Assembly: GCA_021776785.1 (NCBI GenBank)
Contig: JAJFFF010000008.1
Coordinates: 1 to 64,000, forward strand
Direction of reading: 5' to 3'
Origin: Planctomycetota bacterium
Lineage (GTDB): Bacteria > Planctomycetota > PLA2
Length of the DNA: 64,000 nucleotides
The notes beneath the pieces are model-generated. The model did not search any database, was not told where the DNA came from, and saw only the letters and a list, made by a program, of their open reading frames with translations. Both the position numbers and the translations under genes were made by a program. This document shows, piece after piece, positions 9,202 to 16,925 of the stretch. Position 1 is the stretch's first letter. Each line of letters starts with the position of its first letter.

Positions 9202-10776
9202 ATGAACGCAACCATGAACCGCGTCCTCGCTTTGGGCTTAGCCCTGGCGGTGTCGCTCGGTTGCTCGAACACGCGAGAGAACCAGGAGCCCGCACCGCGG
9301 ACGACTGAGTCTTCGACGAATAAATCGTCGACCGCGTCTTCGAGTAGCTCCTCCACGTCGGCCACGATGCCGACTGTCCGCGAAGGAATGGTCTGGTCGC
9401 AGCGCGCGTACCCGACCGGGGACAAGCGCACGAGCGCGGTCCTGATTGAGCGCGGCACTCCGACCGAAGTTTCGGTTGGACAAAACTATGACTACGTCAT
9501 TCGCGTGACGAACCTGACCAGCAACAGTCTTGAGAACGTTGTGGTCGCCGACAAGCTTACCGACGGTACGCTCGACGTGCGTGACGCCTCACCGCGTCCC
9601 GACAAGCTCGGCAACGACATGCGTTGGGTGCTCGGTAACCTCGCCCCCCGCAAGAGCAAAGAGATTCGCGTTTCTGGTTCGGCCAGCGCTGTGGGCGCGA
9701 TTGCGCACTGCGCGGACATTCGTTACGACGCGGTGGTTTGTGCGACCGTCAAGGTCACGCAGCCCAAGCTCGAGCTCGTTAAGTCGGGCACGCAGGCCGC
9801 ATTGATCTGCGATCCGATCGTCTATAAGCTCACGGTCGCCAACAACGGCACCGGCGTGGCGAAAAACGTCAAGATCGAGGACAAGCTTCCCGCCGGCATG
9901 ACCACGCTCGGCGGCAACAAAGTGGTTCGCTTCGACGCGGGTGACCTCGCCCCCGGCCAGAGCAAGAACTACTCGATTCGCGCCAAAGCGAGCAAGACCG
10001 GGTCATTCAGCAACCAAGCCAGCGCCACGGCGACGGGCTTGACCGCGAAGTCCGGCAGCGTCACGACGAACGTCACGGCGCCTCAGCTCACGATCACCAA
10101 GACCGGCTCGAAGAAGTCGTTCATCGGCCGCCAGATCAGCTACGAGATGACGATCAAGAACACCGGCAACGGCATCGCGAAGGACACCGTCTTGCGCGAT
10201 CCGCTCCCGGCTGGCACGACGTTCGTCAAAGCTTCCGACGGCGGCACGCTCACCGGCGATGTGGTCACTTGGAACTTCGGCACGATGAAGCCCGGCGCGA
10301 CGCGCACGGTCAACCTCAGCATCCGTGCGGGTAGCGCCACGGTGCGCAACACCGCGACGGTCAGGGCGTACTGCGCCGAGGCTGTATCGGCTTCCTGGGA
10401 GACCAAAGTCACCGGCATTCCGGCCGTCCTCCTTGAGGTGGTCGATGTCGAGGACCCGATCGAAGTCGGCGGCAACGTCACTTACGTGATCAGCGTCACC
10501 AACCAGGGCTCGGCCCGCGACACCAACATCCGCATCGCTTGCGTGATGGAAGACACGATGACGTATGTGTCGAACGGTGGCGCAACCAAGGGTTCGCTCG
10601 ATGGTAGTCGGATCACGTTCGAGCCGCTCGCCACTCTCGCCCCGAAGGCGAAGGCGACCTGGCGTCTCACCGTGAAGGCCAAGGCGACGGGCGATGTCCG
10701 CTTCACGGTCATCATGAACACCGACGAGTTGAAGCGTCCCGTCCAGGAGACGGAAGCGACGAACTTCTACGAATAA
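9202..10776 (+). CDS. DUF11-repeat surface lipoprotein (OmcB-like architecture)
   Basis: The start at 9202 is preferred because AAGGTG lies a few bases upstream; ATGs at 9181 and 9214 are alternatives. The N-terminus is a lipoprotein signal ending in a lipobox (AVSLGC, Cys21). A Ser/Thr-rich low-complexity linker follows (about 30-55). The remainder (to 524) is four to five Ig-like DUF11 repeats, each with a V-x-N-x-G core and D-x-LP-A-G turns (KLPAGMTTL, PLPAGTTFV). Such repeats form extracellular stalks; the architecture resembles chlamydial OmcB and planctomycete surface proteins. A role in envelope structure is inferred. A strong UUCG-loop terminator follows. Confidence 0.8.
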   Translation: MNATMNRVLALGLALAVSLGCSNTRENQEPAPRTTESSTNKSSTASSSSSSTSATMPTVREGMVWSQRAYPTGDKRTSAVLIERGTPTEVSVGQNYDYVIRVTNLTSNSLENVVVADKLTDGTLDVRDASPRPDKLGNDMRWVLGNLAPRKSKEIRVSGSASAVGAIAHCADIRYDAVVCATVKVTQPKLELVKSGTQAALICDPIVYKLTVANNGTGVAKNVKIEDKLPAGMTTLGGNKVVRFDAGDLAPGQSKNYSIRAKASKTGSFSNQASATATGLTAKSGSVTTNVTAPQLTITKTGSKKSFIGRQISYEMTIKNTGNGIAKDTVLRDPLPAGTTFVKASDGGTLTGDVVTWNFGTMKPGATRTVNLSIRAGSATVRNTATVRAYCAEAVSASWETKVTGIPAVLLEVVDVEDPIEVGGNVTYVISVTNQGSARDTNIRIACVMEDTMTYVSNGGATKGSLDGSRITFEPLATLAPKAKATWRLTVKAKATGDVRFTVIMNTDELKRPVQETEATNFYE

Positions 10777-10793
10777 ACGAATTGATTTCGATG

Positions 10794-10820
10794 GGGCGTG
10801 CGCTTCGGCGCACGCCCTTT
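10794..10820 (+). terminator. Intrinsic terminator with C(UUCG)G tetraloop
   Basis: A perfect 10-bp stem, GGGCGTGCGC / GCGCACGCCC, closed by TTCG and followed by TTTCGTGTCTTTT. It lies 17 bases after the stop codon of the DUF11 gene. Confidence 0.88.
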
Positions 10821-10850
10821 CGTGTCTTTTGGCCATCGGTGTCGTTTGTC

Positions 10851-11543
10851 TATGGCCCAACACCTGACGGTGTTGGAGCTTGGACGTTTGATCTTTCGGT
10901 GCCAGGAGGCGGGCGCTCGGTGACGCCTCTGGCCTTGGATCCGCGTTTGCTCATCTATGGCCCAACACCTGACGGTGTTGGAGCTTTGACGTTCGATCTT
11001 TCGGTGCCAGGAGTCGGGCCTCGGTGACGCCTCTGGCTTTGGATCCGCGTGTGCTCACGAGCGTCGGTGTTCTTTGTCTATGGCCCAACATCTGACGATG
11101 TTGGAGCTTTGACGTTCGATCTTTCGGTGCCAGGAGTCGTGCGCTCGTTCTTGCCTCTGGCTTTTTAGGCGCGTTTGCTGCCGCGTGCTTTTCCTTGGCC
11201 CAACACCTGACGATCGGTGTCTCTTGGCCCAACATCTGACGATGTTGGAGCTGGACGTTCGATCTTTCGGTGCCAGGAGGCGGGCGCTCGTTCTTGCCTC
11301 TGGCTTTGAGCGCGCGTGTGCTGTGTACTGCCTCTATTGTTTTTTGCCCAACACCTGACGGTGTTGGAGCTTTGACGTTCGATCTTTCGGTGCCAGGAGT
11401 CGGGCCTCGTTCTTGCCTCTGGCTTTGGATCCGCGTGTGCTGCTGCATGCTTTTCCTTGGCCCAACACCTGACGGTGTTGGAGCTTTGACGTTTGATCTT
11501 TCGGTGCCAGGAGGCGGGCGCTCGTTCTTGCCTTTGGCTTTGG
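10851..11543. repeat. Hairpin-repeat array, locus 2
   Basis: Same repeat family as 1-330. Intact stem-loops lie at 10857-10876, 10962-10981, 11085-11104, 11229-11248, 11348-11367 and 11462-11481. A degenerate copy lies at about 11199-11220. Unit spacing is 105-144 bp. Four stems read CCAACACC/GGTGTTGG and two read CCAACATC/GATGTTGG, a paired C-G to T-A change. The tail after each hairpin is also conserved. The segment from 11095 to about 11265 is nearly identical to 1-170. The array fills the gap between the DUF11 terminator and the DUF481 gene. Confidence 0.92.
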
Positions 11544-11746
11544 CGACGGCGGGGCGTGATCACGAAAGCGCGCGTACGCCAAGGACGCGTGAATTCGCTC
11601 GACCTCGGACATGCGAGCGAGCCGGGTGCTGGTTGGGCCTCGTGATTTTTTGAACGGAGCCGCCTTCGCTAAGGCTTTCACGGGTTGACTGTCGCTTTGC
11701 ACCCGTCAACAACTGTGCTCCGAACCCACGACCACTCCAAACCCCC

Positions 11747-11787
11747 GTACGCACCATGAATTGTGCTCACACGCAGCGTCGGCGCAC
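11747..11787. repeat. Diverged second copy of the array-end element
   Basis: Aligns with 389-431: both read GT-x-CGCAC-x-ATGA-x-TTGTGCTC, then GTCGG-x-GCAC. The palindromes are imperfect here. It lies about 200 bp after the last hairpin unit. Nothing else is recognised between 11544 and 11932. Confidence 0.45.
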
Positions 11788-11932
11788 GAAATCATGAACG
11801 ACCCGCCGATACGCGTCGCATTCTCTTGCGGGGGGCCGTCTTATCGTGAAAATAGGCGCTCTTCGCTGGCGGTCGATTGTTTCTATGCCGCCGGCAGACC
11901 TGTTCATCCCCCCTGTTGAAAACGGAAAATCC

Positions 11933-12703
11933 ATGATCTCACGCGCATTCATTGCACTCGCTTTGATTGCCTCTCTCGCCAAGGCGGAGACGCTTTCAGA
12001 TGCCATCGACACCTACATCGTCGCGGCCGCACCCGGTTCCAGTTCGCCGTGGACGGTGACCGGAACGCTCGGCCTCACGCTCACCGAAGGCAACAGCGAA
12101 ACCATCACCCTTACGTTCGGCATCGAAGCAATCAAGAAGTTCGACCCGTGGACGTTGAAGCTCAAGCTGAACTCGATCTACGCGGAGTCGCAGAGCGTCC
12201 AAACCGCGAACGAGCACATCTTCGTTCAACGTCTCGAGCGCGCCATTGACGAGATTTCGGCGTTGTTCCAAGAGTTCTACCTCGAGCACGATGACGAAGA
12301 GAACCTGAACTACCGCGCGCAACTCACGGTCGGCTACATGCGCCGCCTGATGAAGAAAAAAGACTTCGAGATGTGGGGCGAGATCGGCGCCGGTATTCTC
12401 CACGAGGAATTCCGCGCAACCGACGACACCGAAGGCATCTTGCAGCTCGGCGTGAACTGGGTCTGGAAGATCACGGAACAGCTCACGTACACGCAGATCA
12501 TCACGATCTACCCGAGCCTGAGCAACGGCGGCGAATTCCGTCTCTACTGGGAGTCGGTCTTTTCGACACCGATCAGCGAGCGCCTCGACATGCGTCTGTC
12601 GATCATCGACAAGTACGACTCCGATGCTCCGGTCGGCGTTGACGACAACGATCTGATCATCACGCTCACGATCGCCATCAAGTTCACCAAAGGCGCGAAA
12701 TAG
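11933..12703 (+). CDS. DUF481 (YdiY-like) outer-membrane protein
   Basis: A 256-residue protein with a cleavable signal peptide (MISRAFIALALIASLAKA). The mature part is made of alternating amphipathic beta strands, as in DUF481/YdiY proteins. WTVTGTLGLTLTEGNSET is the family's typical opening strand, with the T-x-GNS(E/D)T motif, and LTIAIKFTK is a final strand. A small outer-membrane beta-barrel is likely. The ATG at 11933 is chosen because the signal peptide begins there; an upstream GTG in frame (11846) adds non-signal sequence. The function of DUF481 is unknown. Confidence 0.8.
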   Translation: MISRAFIALALIASLAKAETLSDAIDTYIVAAAPGSSSPWTVTGTLGLTLTEGNSETITLTFGIEAIKKFDPWTLKLKLNSIYAESQSVQTANEHIFVQRLERAIDEISALFQEFYLEHDDEENLNYRAQLTVGYMRRLMKKKDFEMWGEIGAGILHEEFRATDDTEGILQLGVNWVWKITEQLTYTQIITIYPSLSNGGEFRLYWESVFSTPISERLDMRLSIIDKYDSDAPVGVDDNDLIITLTIAIKFTKGAK

Positions 12704-12849
12704 CGCTCCTACCGTCGTAGTTCGAGGCGGTTAACCGTCTCGGATCGGCCGCCGCGGTCGGGGTGCGTGCTATCCTGACCGCGGCGTTTTTGTGCGCTCG
12801 CACGCGGGTACGCGTGCGGCTTATTCCGTGCGGAACCAAGAGGTAACTC

Positions 12850-13575
12850 ATGCAAAACGCGTTGACCATCGCGTGCATCGGAACTCTCGCAGCCTGCGTG
12901 ACGACGCAGCCGGCCGGCGAGGGTGACAAACTGCCCCCCAACCCTCGGGGCACCGCCGTGCGCGTCGCGCCCGACCCCGCGAAGATGGAAGAGGCGGCCG
13001 CCGCGTCCTCCAAGGTCGTCGGCAAGTCGGCGCCAGAGTTTGTGCTTCTCGACATGAACGAGAAGACCGCGAAGCTATCGGACTACAAAGGCAAGTGGGC
13101 CGTTTTGTATTTCTACCCGCGCGATGACACGCCGGGTTGCGTCTGCGAAGCGACCGAGTTCACCGATCTGCTGTGGCGCTTTCATCGACTGAAGTCGTCG
13201 ATTGTCGGCATCAGCCCGGATTCGCCCGAGTCCCATCGCAAGTTCGCAAAAAAATACGGACTGCAGGTGAGCCTGCTGAGCGATCCGAAAAAACAGGCCA
13301 TGCGTCGCTACGGCGCGTGGGTTGAATCCACCGTGGCCGACACCACGCAAGGGCGCGTCGTACGCTCGACGTTTATCGTCGATCCTGAAGGCAACATCGC
13401 CTACCACTGGCCCGAGGTTATTCCGGAAGGCCACGCGGAACGCGTTCGCGCGCGCCTCGTGACGCTGCAGATTGCACGCAACGAAGCTCTTCTCAGCAAG
13501 GTCGTTGTCAAGCCGGCGCCTGACGAACCGGAACCGGAAAAAACGTCCGGTGTGCCGGTCACGCCCGGCAGCTAG
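12850..13575 (+). CDS. Lipoprotein peroxiredoxin (AhpC/TSA, Bcp-like)
   Basis: Reduces peroxides through a peroxidatic cysteine. The N-terminus is a lipoprotein signal with lipobox LAAC (Cys16), placing the enzyme in the envelope. After a Pro-rich linker the thioredoxin-fold domain (about 55-205) contains FYPRDDTPGCVCEATEF. The first Cys is the peroxidatic residue in the TPGC motif and the second, two residues later, is typical of the CxCE subgroup. RSTFIVDPEGNIAY is the conserved C-terminal strand. It ends in a Pro/Glu-rich tail. AGAGGT precedes the ATG. It ends at a strong terminator. Confidence 0.85.
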   Translation: MQNALTIACIGTLAACVTTQPAGEGDKLPPNPRGTAVRVAPDPAKMEEAAAASSKVVGKSAPEFVLLDMNEKTAKLSDYKGKWAVLYFYPRDDTPGCVCEATEFTDLLWRFHRLKSSIVGISPDSPESHRKFAKKYGLQVSLLSDPKKQAMRRYGAWVESTVADTTQGRVVRSTFIVDPEGNIAYHWPEVIPEGHAERVRARLVTLQIARNEALLSKVVVKPAPDEPEPEKTSGVPVTPGS

Positions 13576-13600
13576 CGACTTCGCCAAACAAAGCAATTCA

Positions 13601-13632
13601 GCGAGCGCCCGCGGGCGCTCGCTTTTTTTTTT
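13601..13632 (+). terminator. Intrinsic terminator with T10 tract
   Basis: The stem GCGAGCGCCCGCGGGCGCTCGC (self-complementary) is followed by ten Ts. It terminates the peroxiredoxin gene and abuts the convergent symporter gene. Confidence 0.93.
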
Positions 13633-13638
13633 ACTTCG

Positions 13639-15579
13639 CTACGTTGCGACCGCGTCATCAGGCGGTGCCAGGCGCCCCATGGCCCAAGCGGTGCCGAATC
13701 CGCCGGCAACGCTGATCACACCACAGACGAGCGCTGCGGTGTTGGTGCCGAGGATCCAATACCCGATGGCAAGCATGCCGCCCCAACACAGCGCGAGACC
13801 GCAAACGGCGCCGATGCACACGGTCGTGATGTCGCCGAGCGCCACGACGTCGGGCGCTAGCTTCTTGACGGGGCCCCACGCACCGAGCGGACGCACCCGT
13901 CGATAGAACGTGACGAGTGCGGCCGGGTCGGGACGGCGGGCCACCCAGACCGCCACCAACGAAGCGACCAGAGAAATGAGGGCGACCAAGCACAGGCGCC
14001 CCTCGGCTGTAATCACACCGCCGGGCGAGAGCGGACCCAACGACCACGAAATGTCGCCGCCCCACACCTGCACGGCGATCGCCGTTGCGGCCGACGTGGT
14101 CATGGCCACGATCTCGGTCGAAGCCTGCACGCGCCACCAGAACCAGCGCATGACATACACCGGGCCAACGCCACCCAAAAACGCGACGAAGAACAGGAAC
14201 AGATCCCCGATCGAATCCGAGATCCAGGCCACGAGCGCTCCGGCGAACAGAACGACCAGGCTCACGACGCGCGCCACGTTCACGTAATGACGGTCGGTGG
14301 CCTCGGGTTTGAGAAAGCGGCGATAGAGATCGTTTACGAAGTACGAGCTGGCGAGGTTGACGTGCGTATCGACCGTCGACATAAACGCAGCGAGCAACGA
14401 GGCGACGACCAATCCGAGCAACCCCACGGGCAGGTAGCGCTTCATCATGATCACGTACGCACTCTCCGAGTCCGTGCGCGCCACAATCTCGTTGGCCTTC
14501 ACGACTTGCTGCGGCTCCACGAACACGATCGGCTCCCAATCCGGTTGCGTTTGATCGGATCGCAGCGTGACCGTTTCGCCCGCGTCGGTCGTCATCGTGA
14601 CCGTGGCGCCGTTCACGGACTGAACCGTTCCGGCGGCGGGCGCCTTCAACTCCAGCGTCGGCAGTACCAGCAGCGAGGCAAGTCCCACGGCAATCCACGC
14701 CCACGGCCGTAGCGCGTAGTGCCCAACGTGGAACCACAGGCTCGCCAACATGCCCTGGCGTTCGCTTCTGCTGGCAGCGATGCGCTGCACCGCGATCGCG
14801 CCGCCGTCCGAATTCTTGACGGCCCACCACGCGACGCCGAGGTACACGAGAAACGCAGCAAACGCCGACGTGATGCCGTTGCTCCCCAACTCGGGCACCA
14901 TCGACACGACGTCGCGTGCGATGACACCGTCATCGACTGCGGTTTGAATCGCATCGGCACCGCCGACCGCCTGCCACGCGATGACGGCCAACGCGATCGC
15001 CCCCACCATCGCCATCACGAACTGGACGAGGTCGGTGATGACGACCCCCCAAAATCCCGCGAGCAGGGAATAGCTCATCGCAAGCGTGCACGCGATGGCC
15101 AACCCGAGCCACTTGTCGACCTGGAACAAGCCGCCGATGATCTTGCTCGCCGCAAGCATGACCCAACACAGAATCCACGGGTTGATGATCGCCGCGTGTA
15201 AGAACCCGAGAGCTCCGCGCAACCCGCGCGCACCGCGTCCGGGGTAGCGCAACTCGACGAGCTCCGCTTTCGTCATGATGCGCCCCGCCCGCCAATAGCG
15301 CGCGAACAAAAACACCATGAACATGCCGGACACGGCGTAGCACCACCACAACCAGTTTTTCCAGATGCCGTAGTCGCGTACCCACGCACTCACAACGAGC
15401 GGCGTGTCTGACGCGAAGCTCGTTGCGATCATCGACGTCCCGGAAATCCACCACGGCAACGTGCGGCCGGATAGAAAAAACTCGTCCACGTCCGAGCTCG
15501 CGCGGCGGGCGTACCACAGGCCGACGCCGACGGCGAACAGGACGTAAGCGACGACGGCGGCCCAATCGAGTGTTTCCAT
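13639..15579 (-). CDS. Sodium:solute symporter (SSS family) with inserted beta domain
   Basis: A 646-residue inner-membrane transporter using a sodium gradient. SSS features include FFLSGRTLPWWISGTSM near residues 34-50, SMIATSFASDTP, and the sodium-site region MSTVDTHVNLASSYFVNDLYR. About thirteen hydrophobic segments are visible. Unusually, residues about 311-375, just before the conserved YLPVGLLGLV helix, form a soluble insert beginning KAPAAGTVQSV and containing VKANEIVA. The insert has the alternating pattern of a lipoyl/barrel-sandwich-like domain. The substrate is unknown. Convergent with the peroxiredoxin gene. Confidence 0.85.
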   Translation of the reverse strand: METLDWAAVVAYVLFAVGVGLWYARRASSDVDEFFLSGRTLPWWISGTSMIATSFASDTPLVVSAWVRDYGIWKNWLWWCYAVSGMFMVFLFARYWRAGRIMTKAELVELRYPGRGARGLRGALGFLHAAIINPWILCWVMLAASKIIGGLFQVDKWLGLAIACTLAMSYSLLAGFWGVVITDLVQFVMAMVGAIALAVIAWQAVGGADAIQTAVDDGVIARDVVSMVPELGSNGITSAFAAFLVYLGVAWWAVKNSDGGAIAVQRIAASRSERQGMLASLWFHVGHYALRPWAWIAVGLASLLVLPTLELKAPAAGTVQSVNGATVTMTTDAGETVTLRSDQTQPDWEPIVFVEPQQVVKANEIVARTDSESAYVIMMKRYLPVGLLGLVVASLLAAFMSTVDTHVNLASSYFVNDLYRRFLKPEATDRHYVNVARVVSLVVLFAGALVAWISDSIGDLFLFFVAFLGGVGPVYVMRWFWWRVQASTEIVAMTTSAATAIAVQVWGGDISWSLGPLSPGGVITAEGRLCLVALISLVASLVAVWVARRPDPAALVTFYRRVRPLGAWGPVKKLAPDVVALGDITTVCIGAVCGLALCWGGMLAIGYWILGTNTAALVCGVISVAGGFGTAWAMGRLAPPDDAVAT

Positions 15580-15587
15580 GCGCGGTC

Positions 15588-15593
15588 AGCGTA
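15588..15593 (-). promoter_or_regulatory. -10-like TACGCT box, leaderless start
   Basis: On the minus strand TACGCT lies eight bases before the symporter ATG (15579) with no Shine-Dalgarno sequence between. Confidence 0.35.
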
Positions 15594-15612
15594 GCGAAAA
15601 GGGGCGTCGGTC

Positions 15613-15618
15613 TATAAG
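15613..15618 (+). promoter_or_regulatory. -10-like TATAAG box, leaderless start
   Basis: TATAAG ends eight bases before the GTG at 15627, with no ribosome-binding site. Confidence 0.45.
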
Positions 15619-15626
15619 CTTGCCGT

Positions 15627-16883
15627 GTGCGCATCTCCATTCTTTGTGCTGTTTTTGTGACCACAACCGCGGTCCACACCGCACCGGCAGACGACGCCGT
15701 GCTCAATCGCGCCACGTTAGACGCCTGGATCGATCGCATTACGCCGCCCGAAGACGAACGCATCGACGAGACGATCCCCTGGAGGACGAGTTTTCACCAG
15801 GGCATGGCCGCCGCTGCCGCCGCACGCAAGCCGCTGCTTTTGTGGGTCATGAACGGCCATCCGCTCGGGTGTACGTGAAACAACGGCGTGGCGGGCCGGC
15901 GGTCCGTCTGGGGGGATGAGCGCGTGCGCGAACTCGCGCAACAGTTTGTGTGCGCGGCCGACGAGACGTGGCGCCTTCAAAACGGGAAGGATGCGGAGTG
16001 CCGCTTTTTCCAAAAGATCGCGAGCCAAGGGCACTATCAAGCGAAGGGCGGAACGCGACAGGGCTACTACGCGATCGCACCCAACGGAACGTTGCTCGCG
16101 TCCGCGAACTCGCGCAGCGGCGAAGCGATCCTCGCGATGATGAAGAGAGCGCTCGTTGCCTGGGATGCACTCGATGCCACACGCCACGTCCTGCCCGCGG
16201 ACACGCCGTTCGAACCGGAACACCGCTGGGAGGCGAGCTATCCGACCGGCGGCCTTGTGTTCATGCGCTATGTGCGCGACATCTTAGGAAGCGACCGGCG
16301 CTGGAACCGCGATTACGCATGGTTTACCCGGGACGAAGTGAAAGAACTTACGTCCCTCCCACCGCGACCGGGAGCAACGCGCGATTGGCCGCAACGACTG
16401 GCCGCGCGTTTGGCGCGGTTTCACTTAGTCGACAATGTACGCGGACAGACTCTACCGTTTGCAGCAGGCGAAATTGAACGCGCCGACCTGCGCTTTACGG
16501 TCGTACGCGCAACCGACGACGCGATCGACTTGGAGCTCACCGGGAAGACGCACGCCGTCGCCAAGGGCCCGTGGCTGCTCGGCAAGACCGACTGGACGCC
16601 GACCGAGGACTTCCCGCGCACGATGACGACGACGATCTTTGGACGCGCCCGTTTCAATCGGCGCAGCCAACGGTTCGTAACGTTTTCCTTCGCGGCGCTC
16701 GGCACCCGTACCGGACGGACGGGCAACGACGGACGCAACAAAGAGTCACCCGAGCCGACCGCGATGGGATTCGCATTTTCGCTGGCGCGCGGCGACGTTA
16801 CGCTCGCCCCGACGTTTTTGGAGTTTTATCCCGACAAGTGGGTGAAGCGACCGCACGATCTGGGGTACGGCGAACACAAGTGA
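15627..16883 (+). CDS. Secreted thioredoxin-like selenoprotein candidate (C-T-U motif)
   Basis: Annotated as one 418-residue gene read through TGA 15876-15878 as selenocysteine (U84). Before the TGA there are a signal peptide (MRISILCAVFVTTTAVHTA) and a thioredoxin-like approach strand (RKPLLLWVMNGHPLGCT). After it the same frame continues for 334 codons without another stop, starting NNGVAGRRSVWGDERV and keeping helix/strand character typical of this fold. Cys82-Thr83-Sec84 would form the redox centre. An 8-bp hairpin with loop GGC follows at 15890-15908. A nonsense mutation is the alternative; the intact downstream frame and hairpin argue against it. An envelope redox role is inferred. The HEAT gene follows after 42 bp. 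Confidence 0.75.
15890..15908 (+). promoter_or_regulatory. Predicted bacterial SECIS hairpin for U84
   Basis: An eight-pair stem (15890-15897 with 15901-15908, two G-U pairs) and the loop GGC. The loop begins 19 nt after the TGA, within the usual bacterial SECIS spacing, and G is the first loop base. Confidence 0.6.
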
Positions 16884-16913
16884 TCGGACGCCTGCGGACG
16901 GCGCAGGTTCGGC

Positions 16914-16919
16914 TATGAT
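16914..16919 (+). promoter_or_regulatory. -10-like TATGAT box, leaderless start
   Basis: TATGAT lies exactly six bases before ATG 16926, with no Shine-Dalgarno sequence. Confidence 0.5.
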
Positions 16920-16925
16920 CCCGTC

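Noticed and set aside
10851-11543. CRISPR array
   Set aside because: Units are 105-144 bp with conserved tails instead of unique spacers, and there are no cas genes.
15879-16883. Treating the post-TGA part as a separate gene or pseudogene
   Set aside because: It has no ribosome site, starts in mid-domain, and the frame is continuous with the upstream signal-peptide part. A SECIS-like hairpin is present.
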